A DNA stretch of 24,775 nucleotides from CALBZH01 sp964538515 (GTDB lineage: Bacteria > Desulfobacterota > Syntrophobacteria > Syntrophobacterales > Syntrophobacteraceae): assembly GCA_964538515.1 (NCBI GenBank), contig CAZIEW010000080.1, positions 1 to 24,775 of the forward strand. The letters are read 5' to 3'. The notes beneath the pieces are model-generated. The model made no database searches and had not been told where the DNA came from. It saw nothing but the letters and a program-made list of their open reading frames with translations. Shown here one piece after another: positions 1-6,336 of this stretch; position 1 is the first letter of the stretch; every line of letters starts with the position of its first letter. The translations under genes and the position numbers were made by a program.

Positions 1-618
1 TTGATCACGAGCGGGGGCATCGTTCCCAAAGGAAATCCCGATCATATCGAATCCTCCAGTGCCAGCCGTTATGGGCGATACGACATCGGCTCGCTGGACG
101 CCCTGAGCCCCCAGTCGCACGAGACCGCCCACGGCGGGTACGATCCCACCTACGCCAACGCGGACCCACACCGGGTCCTCCCGTTGGATGTCATGCGCGA
201 CCTCGAACGGGAGGGAATCATCGGGAAGCTCTACCCGTACTACTATGCAACGGTAGGCAACGGAACCGCGGTCGCCAGCGCGAAGGGATTTGCCCAGGAG
301 ATCGCCAAAGATCTCATCCGCGACGGAGTCCAGGCGGTCATCCTCAGCTCGACTTGAGGGACGTGTACGCGTTGCGGTGCAACGATGGCAAAAGAAATCG
401 AGAGAGCGGGGATCCCCGCGGTGCACGTGTGCACAATCGTACCCATTTCCAAGACCGTGGGCGCCAACAGGATCGTGCCTGCCATGGCCATTCCGCATCC
501 TTTGGGCGATCCGACCCGAACGCCCGACGAGGAGAAAGCGCTGCGACGGAAGCTGGTTGAAAAGGCTCTCGAAGCCCTGCAGACGCGGATCGATGAACAG
601 ACGGTTTTCGGAGACTGA
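1..618 (+). CDS. grdB: Glycine/betaine/sarcosine reductase component B selenoprotein subunit (GrdB/GrdF/GrdH), 5'-partial
   Basis: The C-terminal part of the substrate-binding selenoprotein of a glycine-, sarcosine- or betaine-reductase complex; the true start lies before base 1. Component B binds the amino substrate and passes a carboxymethyl group to the selenocysteine of GrdA. The reading frame is open to a TGA at 355-357 and continues in the same frame to a stop at 616-618. Reading that TGA as Sec gives U-G-T-C-T-R-C-G-A-T-M, the hallmark redox segment of the family, preceded by V-I-L-S-S-T. Other family signatures are GNPDHIESSSAS near the window start, an AHGGYDP stretch, and IPHPLGDP near the C-terminus. 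A hairpin suited to a bacterial SECIS follows the TGA. grdC follows after 57 bases. The subtype (glycine, sarcosine or betaine) cannot be told from this fragment; the symbol is generic. Annotation pipelines are likely to split this gene into two pieces at the TGA. Confidence 0.93.
358..384 (+). promoter_or_regulatory. Bacterial SECIS element of the component B gene
   Basis: A perfect 6-bp stem CGTTGC (370-375) / GCAACG (379-384) closes a GGT loop (376-378) that lies 18 bases after the TGA at 355-357. In known bacterial SECIS elements a short stem carries exposed G/U bases at about this distance from the UGA, where SelB binds. The hairpin is inside the coding sequence and also encodes the C-T-R-C-G-A-T segment, so part of its conservation is due to the protein. 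Confidence 0.75.
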
Positions 619-675
619 TCGAGAAGCCGACGGTAACCCGGCAGGATGGAAAGGCAGGCTGTAAGGAGACGACTC

Positions 676-2124
676 ATGGCCGATCCCATTGTGAAGGCAA
701 CGGCGTGCGTTCTCGTTCACGCACCAAGCTTCGTGCGGTATGGATCGAAACCGACCCGCGAGATCGCGGGGGGCGGTGAGCGCGTCTTGGCATCGATCGA
801 GGCGCATCTGCGATCGTTTGACCAAGCGGTGACCTACCCGCCCAACCAGGTGTTCATCGGCAATCTCCATCCAGACCGACTGAGCGATATCGACCCTCCT
901 TGGACCGATCACCCCATCGAAGGGGCATCCCCTTCAGGACCGTTCGGAGAGATCGTCTCTGAACGGGCTTTCATCGGGCTCTTGAAGGCCGCGGACGAAT
1001 TCGACCTTGTGTGGCTGGACACGGAGATCGCCAGCGGTTTCCTGGAAGCTCTGGAGGGAAGCCCATTCCGCAGCCGAACGGATCTTGAGAAACGCATCCT
1101 GCCCGGCGTTCCGATCGAACGGATACAGGAAAAGATCGCAACCCAAGGATCTCTGCCCCTGTATCACGCAGGGCGGATCATCGGCTGCATTCACCGGCAT
1201 CATGACCAGGACGAATCGCTCACGGCCCCCATTCTGCTCGAAAACCTCATGACCAAGGCTTCCGCCGCATGGGCCCTGCAACATCTCCTGACCCACGCAG
1301 ACGGCACTCCAGAAGACATTGACTTTGTTTTGAGCTGCTCGGAAGAGGCCGTCGGCGACCGCTACAACCGCGGTGGAGGAAGTCTCGCCAAGGCCATCGG
1401 CGAATTGTGTGGGTGCATCCACGCAACGGGGTGCGACATCAAGGCTTTCTGTGTGGGACCGGTTTACGCCATCGTGCACGCAGCCAGCCTGATCAAAGCC
1501 GGGATCTTCAAGCGAGTCGCCGTCGTCGGTGGCGGATGCCTGGCCAAGCTCGGGATGAAATTCAAGGGGCATGTGGCGAACAACCTCCCCATCCTGGAAG
1601 ATGTCCTCGGAGCAATTGCTTTCCTCGTCACCGAAGACGATGGCGAGACTCCGATCATCCGGCTCGACAGCATCGGCAGACACACCATCGGGTCCGGATC
1701 GTCCCAGCAACAGATCATGGAAGCGCTGGTGTTGAATCCTCTGGACCGAATCGGCAAGAAGGTCACTGACATTGACAGATATGCCACCGAGTTGCATAAC
1801 CCAGAGGTCACTGTTCCATCGGGGAGCGGCAACGTGCCGCTCAACAATTACCGAATGATTGCCGCTTTGGCCGTCCTGCGCAAGGAAATCGACCGATCCG
1901 GAATCGACGCGTTTGTCGCCAGCCGAGGAATGCCCGGCTTCGCTCCGACGCAGGGGCATATCCCTGCGGCGGTTCCGTTCTTGGGACATGCCATTGGGGA
2001 CATCAAGGCCGGCAAGATTGAGAACGCCCTGTTCCTGGCGAAAGGAAGCCTTTTTCTGGGAAGGATGTCCCAGCTGTCGGATGGCTTGTCTTTCCTTCTC
2101 GAGAAGAACCCGAAATCGCGATGA
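676..2124 (+). CDS. grdC: Glycine/betaine/sarcosine reductase component C, beta subunit (GrdC)
   Basis: A 482-residue protein of the GrdC family, the thiolase-fold (FabH-like) subunit of component C. Component C takes the acetyl group from the selenocysteine of GrdA and releases it as acetyl phosphate. Matches to the family are the N-terminal KATACVLVHAP, the LRSFDQAVTYPPNQVFIGNL block at residues 50-75, and the C-terminal region with GMPGFAPTQGHIPAAVPFLGH and LFLAKGSLFLGRMSQLSDG. The start at 676 is preferred over an in-frame ATG at 646 because AAGGAG lies 7 bases before it. The length is close to the usual 500 or so residues. It lies between the component B gene and grdA. In characterised clusters grdC is followed by grdD, the alpha subunit with the acetyl-accepting cysteine; here it is followed directly by grdA, so GrdD must be encoded elsewhere or be missing. 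Confidence 0.93.
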   Translation: MADPIVKATACVLVHAPSFVRYGSKPTREIAGGGERVLASIEAHLRSFDQAVTYPPNQVFIGNLHPDRLSDIDPPWTDHPIEGASPSGPFGEIVSERAFIGLLKAADEFDLVWLDTEIASGFLEALEGSPFRSRTDLEKRILPGVPIERIQEKIATQGSLPLYHAGRIIGCIHRHHDQDESLTAPILLENLMTKASAAWALQHLLTHADGTPEDIDFVLSCSEEAVGDRYNRGGGSLAKAIGELCGCIHATGCDIKAFCVGPVYAIVHAASLIKAGIFKRVAVVGGGCLAKLGMKFKGHVANNLPILEDVLGAIAFLVTEDDGETPIIRLDSIGRHTIGSGSSQQQIMEALVLNPLDRIGKKVTDIDRYATELHNPEVTVPSGSGNVPLNNYRMIAALAVLRKEIDRSGIDAFVASRGMPGFAPTQGHIPAAVPFLGHAIGDIKAGKIENALFLAKGSLFLGRMSQLSDGLSFLLEKNPKSR

Positions 2125-2155
2125 ATCGCCCTGCGAAAGAAAGGAGACTGGTCTC

Positions 2156-2626
2156 ATGGACTTTAGAGGAAAACGAGTGGTCATCTTCGGGGAGCGCGAT
2201 GGGGTCCCTGCTCCGGCAATCGCCGCATGTGTGACGGCCGCCGGCGCTGAGGTCCTCTATTCCGTAACCGAATGCTTCGTCTGAACGTCCGCGGGTGCCA
2301 TGGACTCGGAAAACCAGGCCGCCATCAAGAAGCTGGTCGAGGAGACCGGAGCCGAAAACATGGTGGTGGTCTTGGGGTCGGCAAACATGGATCTCGCCGA
2401 GATCGCGGCTAGAACCGTAACCGTCGGCGACCCTGGGTTTGCGGGTCCATTGGCGGGAGTCTCGTTGAGGCTCCCCGTTTTCCACATTTTGGAGCCCGAG
2501 GTAAAAGCGGCCATTCCCGCGGAGGTATATGAAAAGCAGGCGGGATTCATGGAGCTGATCGTCGACACGGATGCAATCGGGAAAAGGCTCGCGGAATTGA
2601 GAAGGAGCGCCGGGCTCTCGGCGTGA
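2156..2626 (+). CDS. grdA: Glycine/betaine/sarcosine reductase selenoprotein A (GrdA), UGA read as Sec at residue 43
   Basis: GrdA is the small selenoprotein shared by the reductases for glycine, sarcosine and betaine. It accepts the carboxymethyl group from component B on its selenocysteine and hands the acetyl thioester to component C. The frame begins at the ATG at 2156 (AAGGAG just upstream), reaches TGA at 2282-2284, and continues in frame to the stop at 2624-2626, giving 156 residues, the usual family length. Read through, the active site is T-E-C-F-V-U-T-S-A-G-A-M-D-S-E-N-Q, matching the family motif CxxU followed by AGAMDxENQ. The N-terminus (RGKRVVIFGERDGVPAPAIA) and the GDPGFAGPLAGVSLRLPVFHI segment also fit. 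It lies 31 bases after grdC and 28 bases before yciH, so it is probably in one transcript with them. If the TGA is treated as a stop the gene will appear as a 42-residue fragment plus an orphan. Confidence 0.95.
2285..2305 (+). promoter_or_regulatory. Possible SECIS hairpin of grdA
   Basis: GTCC (2287-2290) can pair with GGAC (2302-2305). Inside it GC (2291-2292) can pair with GC (2297-2298), leaving a GGGT loop and a three-base bulge. The loop is only about 9 bases from the TGA, closer than in the classical Escherichia coli element, so this is a weaker candidate than the one in the component B gene. The need for Sec here is inferred from the protein motif. Confidence 0.4.
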
Positions 2627-2654
2627 TCGAAACCATTGGGAGGGAGAGAGCGCA

Positions 2655-3002
2655 ATGAGCGGCGGGGTGGTTTACTCGACCGAGCACGGGAGGATGTGCC
2701 CTTCGTGCGGACGGCCGATCTGCGAATGCGGTTGTCATGGAAAACAGCCATCCCTAAGGGGCGATGGCGTCGTGAGGGTTACACACGAAACGAAAGGGCG
2801 AAAGGGCAAGGGTGTGACGGTGATCACGGGCGTCCCCCTCGACACCGCCGCATTGAAAGATCTCGCCAAACAGCTCAAGGCCAAGTGCGGTGCGGGAGGC
2901 ACCGTGAAATCCGACACGATCGAAATCCAGGGGGATCACCGGGAGGCGGTGATTGCACTGCTGCAAGCGCGGGGGTGGAAGGTCAAGCGTGCCGGCTCCT
3001 GA
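2655..3002 (+). CDS. yciH: eIF1/SUI1-family translation factor (YciH-like) with an N-terminal Cys cluster
   Basis: A 115-residue member of the SUI1/eIF1 family, whose bacterial members (YciH) bind the ribosome and affect start-site fidelity. The match covers the whole protein: VVYSTEHGR at the N-terminus, GDGVVRVTHETKGRKGKGVT, and the C-terminal KCGAGGTVKSDTIEIQGDHR. Where E. coli YciH has an uncharged linker, this protein has five cysteines in CPSC-x4-CECGC order (residues 15-27), which could bind a metal. A GGAGGGAGAG ribosome site precedes the ATG. The gene begins 28 bases after grdA and runs in the same direction. A role in selenoprotein translation is possible from position alone, but nothing in the sequence proves it. 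Confidence 0.9.
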   Translation: MSGGVVYSTEHGRMCPSCGRPICECGCHGKQPSLRGDGVVRVTHETKGRKGKGVTVITGVPLDTAALKDLAKQLKAKCGAGGTVKSDTIEIQGDHREAVIALLQARGWKVKRAGS

Positions 3003-3319
3003 CAAACCTCTCGATTGGCTTTAGCCTCACCCCGCAAGAGCAGTTCCCTGCACCCCGATGAATATATGCGGTTAACACGGCGACTCCCCCGCGTGATGCG
3101 TGAGAAATGCATTTGACTTGCACACCCGAATCATCCTACACACGTAGTTGATCCTACGGCGTTACTGAGACGTTCAATCAATCCTTCGAACACCGCACAT
3201 CGCGCAGCAAACGTTGAAGCCCAAGCAGCACGGCATCCGCCGCTCCAGGCCCAAGTAGTTGAAAACCCTTGTTCTCATCGGGGAATCACGATGCTTTTCG
3301 GCCGAAGGAGATGCGCCCG

Positions 3320-3329
3320 GACTGCAGTC
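3320..3329. promoter_or_regulatory. Perfect 10-bp palindrome, possible activator site
   Basis: GACTGCAGTC is its own reverse complement and lies about 90 bases before the -24 element of the sigma-54 promoter, a normal distance for an upstream activator site. Palindromes of this length also arise by chance, and the sequence is not the published GlrR consensus as I recall it. Confidence 0.25.
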
Positions 3330-3413
3330 AAAACCATACACCCATGCACGTTGACGAATACAGCTCGTTCGGTGGTCATCGGTGCAAATCGTTAGCCGCC
3401 AAGGATTTAAGTA

Positions 3414-3430
3414 TGGCACCTCGTTTGCAT
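3414..3430 (+). promoter_or_regulatory. Sigma-54 (-24/-12) promoter
   Basis: The sequence TGGCAC-N5-TTGCAT matches the sigma-54 consensus TGGCAC-N5-TTGCW at every defined base, with the invariant GG (3415-3416) and GC (3427-3428) separated by exactly 10 bases. Transcription would start near base 3440, about 150 bases before the ATG at 3591. It faces the large secreted-protein gene. A sigma-54 activator gene of the GlrR type (6337-7710) lies just beyond that gene on the opposite strand. Confidence 0.75.
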
Positions 3431-3590
3431 AAGCAACTCTAGATAAAGTTGGGGATCGTCACGTCTCAGGGGAGGGGCAAAGCGCTGAGATCCGCACATT
3501 TTCTGATCTCGGGCTAATTCCTTGAGCACGTGAGCTGCTTCTGAGAAAATCCAATCAATAATATCGTCGACAACGAGGAGGGGGGGCTTC

Positions 3591-6191
3591 ATGCCAGAGG
3601 TTTATCTTGGGGTGAAAGATCCAATGGGATGCTTTCACCGCTTACGGTTGTGGCTTATCAGTCGTGTCTCCGTTTGTACTTCACTCTTCCCCGCAAGCAT
3701 CCCATCAGATTCCCCCCCGTTTCCCCACACCAAGAAACAATCATCCGCCGGGAGGCCGTTTCCTGAATCGGTGACGATCCCCAGGACCTTGACCGGCACA
3801 TTGGCGTGGCTCGTTCTCCTATTCGGATTCGCGTCAAGCGCTGATGCCGTCGCGGTGAAATTCCAATGGAATGCGAGCACCGGCTCGGTTGCGGGCTATA
3901 AGTTGTACCAGGGAGTACAAAGCGGCACCTACCTCACCAGCACCAAGTTTTCGGGCACCGGAACGACAGGCACCATGGACCTGGACCCCGCTGCCTCGCG
4001 ATACGTTGCCGCAACTGCCTATGACAGCAGCGACAGGGAAAGTGCCTTCTCCAACGAAATTCTCTGCCATCCGGTCACGGCATCAGCGGGAACCGGCGGG
4101 ACAATCACCCCCAGCGGCGACTTTTTTGTTCAAAATGGCAATAGCGTGACGTTCACCATTACGCCGAACAGTGGTTACAAGCTGGTCGGACTGAGCGTCA
4201 ATGGTGTCGCACGAACGGATGTCGTGTCGACTTCGTCAGTGTCAACTTATACCGTTAGCGGCTTGAGTACGAAGACGAGAGTTGTGGCTGCATTCGAGCC
4301 CGGGACCGCTCAGGCCTATGCGATCTCTGTGACGGCCCCAACAAACGGCACAATCTCCCCATCCGGCACCGTTGCCGTTGCAGCGGGAGGCTCCAAGACC
4401 TTCACCATCACTCCGAGCTCGGGCTACAAAATCGCGGATGTCAGAGTAGACAATGTTTCCGTTGGTGCCGTCTCCAGTTATCAGTTCTCGAACGTCGCAG
4501 CCAATCACACCATCAGTGCGACTTTCTCCCCGAGTACCGCGCAGACGTATGCCATCACGGTGACCACCCCATCCGGCGGCTCCATCTCGCCGTCCGGCAC
4601 CATTGCGGTGGCGGCTGGCGGGTCGCGAGCGTTCACGATCACCCCGAATACGGGCTACGTCATTTCCGATGTCAAGGTTGACAATGTCTCAGTCGGTGCG
4701 GTCACAAGCTACTCCTTCACCAACGTCAATGCCAACCATACCATCAGCGCGACCTTCGCCCTCAAGACCTACACCATTGCCGTGACCTCTCCTTCCAACG
4801 GAACCATCAACCCATCCGGAAATGTCAGCGTTACGCATGGGTCCAGCAAGTCCTTCACGATTACCCCTAACACGGGATACCAGCTCAACAATCTCGTGGT
4901 CGACGGGTCTTCGGTTGCAGCGGTCAGTCCCTATACCTTCACCAATGTAACGGGAAATCACACTCTGTCCGCTTCCATTTCGGCCAAGGCCAACCAGTCG
5001 CCTACCGCCGATGCCGGCCCCGATCAGACCGTCGCGGCAGGAAAGACCGTTACCCTCAACGGGTCCAACTCAAGCGATCCTGACGGTACGATCGTCTCTT
5101 ACAGGTGGACGCAAACGGCGGGCCCCATCGTCACCCTTTCGAGCACCACCGCGGCAAGACCAACCTTCACGAGTCCGAATGTCGGCACGGGTGGGGCGGC
5201 CCTTACCTTTCGGTTGACCGTAACCGACAACATGGGCGCAACCGCTTCCGACACCTGCCTCGTAAACACGACCTGGGTCAATCAGCCTCCAACGGCCAAT
5301 GTGGGAGCGAGTACGGTTTCGGTCTCCGAAGGGGCGAGCGTTAGGCTCGACGGCTCCGGATCCACCGATCCCGACGACGGAATTGCCTCTTACAAGTGGG
5401 CAAAGACAGCCGGTCCGGCGGTTACCTTGGTTAACGCCAGTACTGCCTACGCGACCTTCACCGCCCCTCAGGTGGGTGTGGACGGGACCTCCTTCACGTT
5501 CCAGTTGACCGTGACGGACAAAGGGGGATTGAAGTCAACCGCCCAGAAGATCGTCAACGTGACCAACGTGAACGCTGCTCCAAAGGCCAACGCCGGGCCG
5601 GATCAGTCGGTTTCGGAAGGGGCCGTTGTCACGCTGGACGGGTCGAATTCGTCCGATCCGGATGATGGGATCGCAAGTTATTCCTGGACACAAACGGGTG
5701 GTCCAGGTGCCTCGTTTCTGACTTCAACGAAGAATGCCGTAGCGGCTTTCGAGGCGCCTGAAGTGGGCACGGCAGGCGCGTCCCTCACGTTCAGGCTCGC
5801 CGTTACTGACTGCGGAGGTCTCCAGAGCAGCGACACGTGCGTTGTGAGCGTCAACAACGTTATTGACCCGGACCTCACCGGCAAGTGGAATTCTTTCAAG
5901 TATTCGAATTCGGTCGCCACAGGCTCCTTGGAAGTTCGGAACTCGGGAACGATTGCGACTCCCAAAGCCTTCTACGTGGCTTTCTACTTGTCGACCGACG
6001 GAAAGACCCTCGGTACAGGACTCACGAGGGTGGCCCTCTCCTCCCTTGCGGCCGGCCAGGCTCACAGTCTGAGCTTCAAGTACAGCAGGTCCGGATTATC
6101 GGGCAAGTATATCATTGCGGTGGTGGACTACCTCGGGCAGATCAAGGAAAGCTCCGAGCTGAACAATCAAGCGGCGGTTCTCATCCCTTAA
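3591..6191 (+). CDS. Secreted multidomain protein: FN3-like, four divergent InlB-type repeats, three PKD-like domains, CARDB
   Basis: An 866-residue exported protein of surface or adhesion type; its ligand is unknown. Domains in order are: an FN3-like domain (about 87-160, KFQWNASTGSVAGYKLY), four divergent InlB B-type repeats (about 160-465) each with a GGTI/NGTISPSG...FTITPxxGY...YxFxNV.ANHTISATF pattern, three PKD/K319-like domains (about 470-755) each starting NxxPxANAGPDQxV and containing SSDPDDGIASYxWTQTxGP, and a C-terminal CARDB-like domain (757-866). A signal peptide sits at about 61-87 (LAWLVLLFGFASSADA). The ATG at 3591 has GAGGAGG before it, but the first 60 residues look unlike protein, so a GTG start at 3771, right before the signal peptide, is a real alternative. 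It stands alone, behind a sigma-54 promoter and before a strong terminator. There is no LPXTG, PEP-CTERM or obvious membrane anchor at the C-terminus. Confidence 0.85.
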   Translation: MPEVYLGVKDPMGCFHRLRLWLISRVSVCTSLFPASIPSDSPPFPHTKKQSSAGRPFPESVTIPRTLTGTLAWLVLLFGFASSADAVAVKFQWNASTGSVAGYKLYQGVQSGTYLTSTKFSGTGTTGTMDLDPAASRYVAATAYDSSDRESAFSNEILCHPVTASAGTGGTITPSGDFFVQNGNSVTFTITPNSGYKLVGLSVNGVARTDVVSTSSVSTYTVSGLSTKTRVVAAFEPGTAQAYAISVTAPTNGTISPSGTVAVAAGGSKTFTITPSSGYKIADVRVDNVSVGAVSSYQFSNVAANHTISATFSPSTAQTYAITVTTPSGGSISPSGTIAVAAGGSRAFTITPNTGYVISDVKVDNVSVGAVTSYSFTNVNANHTISATFALKTYTIAVTSPSNGTINPSGNVSVTHGSSKSFTITPNTGYQLNNLVVDGSSVAAVSPYTFTNVTGNHTLSASISAKANQSPTADAGPDQTVAAGKTVTLNGSNSSDPDGTIVSYRWTQTAGPIVTLSSTTAARPTFTSPNVGTGGAALTFRLTVTDNMGATASDTCLVNTTWVNQPPTANVGASTVSVSEGASVRLDGSGSTDPDDGIASYKWAKTAGPAVTLVNASTAYATFTAPQVGVDGTSFTFQLTVTDKGGLKSTAQKIVNVTNVNAAPKANAGPDQSVSEGAVVTLDGSNSSDPDDGIASYSWTQTGGPGASFLTSTKNAVAAFEAPEVGTAGASLTFRLAVTDCGGLQSSDTCVVSVNNVIDPDLTGKWNSFKYSNSVATGSLEVRNSGTIATPKAFYVAFYLSTDGKTLGTGLTRVALSSLAAGQAHSLSFKYSRSGLSGKYIIAVVDYLGQIKESSELNNQAAVLIP
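4081..4980 (+). repeat. Four tandem ~75-codon repeats inside the secreted-protein gene
   Basis: Four in-frame copies of a module of about 225 bases encode the divergent InlB-type repeats. The second, third and fourth are the most alike, with near-repeated DNA around 4440-4530, 4670-4760 and 4900-4970 (GACAATGT..TCxGT and ACCATCAGyGCGAC). Such repeats can gain or lose copies by recombination. Confidence 0.7.
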
Positions 6192-6247
6192 GAGCGGATG
6201 ATCGGATGCCGGTCTTAGCTGGGTAGACCCCAGCGGGGCAGCTCCGC

Positions 6248-6290
6248 CAAACCAAAAGGGGGTCCGTGACGCGGACCCCCTTTTGGTTTG
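6248..6290. terminator. Strong hairpin terminator between convergent genes
   Basis: A perfect 19-bp stem (6248-6266 with 6272-6290) closes a 5-base loop TGACG. It starts 57 bases after the stop of the secreted-protein gene and 46 bases before the end of the convergent glrR gene. The stem contains AAAA on the left arm and TTTT on the right, so it could act in both directions, although a clean T-tract after the stem is missing. Confidence 0.85.
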
Positions 6291-6336
6291 TGCTCAGCTC
6301 AGCGATCGAGGCGAGCCATGCACGCCCGACGAACGC

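Larger units (their letters stand above)
3003..3590. other. 588-base non-coding leader region with a sigma-54 promoter and several dyads
   Basis: I find no convincing gene here. The region separates the reductase operon from the large secreted protein. It holds a sigma-54 promoter (3414-3430) and three short dyads upstream of it: CGTAG-N6-CTACG (3143-3158), CATCG-N8-CGATG (3276-3293) and the perfect palindrome GACTGCAGTC (3320-3329), any of which could be an activator site. Two short open frames on the minus strand (3407-3592 and 3174-3419) show no recognisable protein and were not called. No terminator hairpin is obvious just after yciH. Confidence 0.6.

Noticed and set aside
355..357. TGA as a nonsense mutation that kills the component B gene
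   Set aside because: The frame continues with full family similarity, the motif is the known Sec site, and a SECIS-like hairpin follows.
934..2184. Long minus-strand open frame of 416 codons
   Set aside because: It lies opposite grdC, has no recognisable domain, and is explained by the GC-rich third codon positions of grdC.
3114..3143. TTGACT followed by TACACA as a sigma-70 promoter
   Set aside because: The -10 match is poor and the sigma-54 promoter downstream is far better.
3174..3592. Two overlapping short minus-strand open frames in the leader region
   Set aside because: No recognisable protein, no good ribosome site, and they overlap the sigma-54 promoter; too weak to call as genes or as a broken transposase.
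4081..4980. Tandem repeats as a possible CRISPR array
   Set aside because: The repeats are long, imperfect, in frame and encode InlB-type protein modules, with no spacers of constant length.
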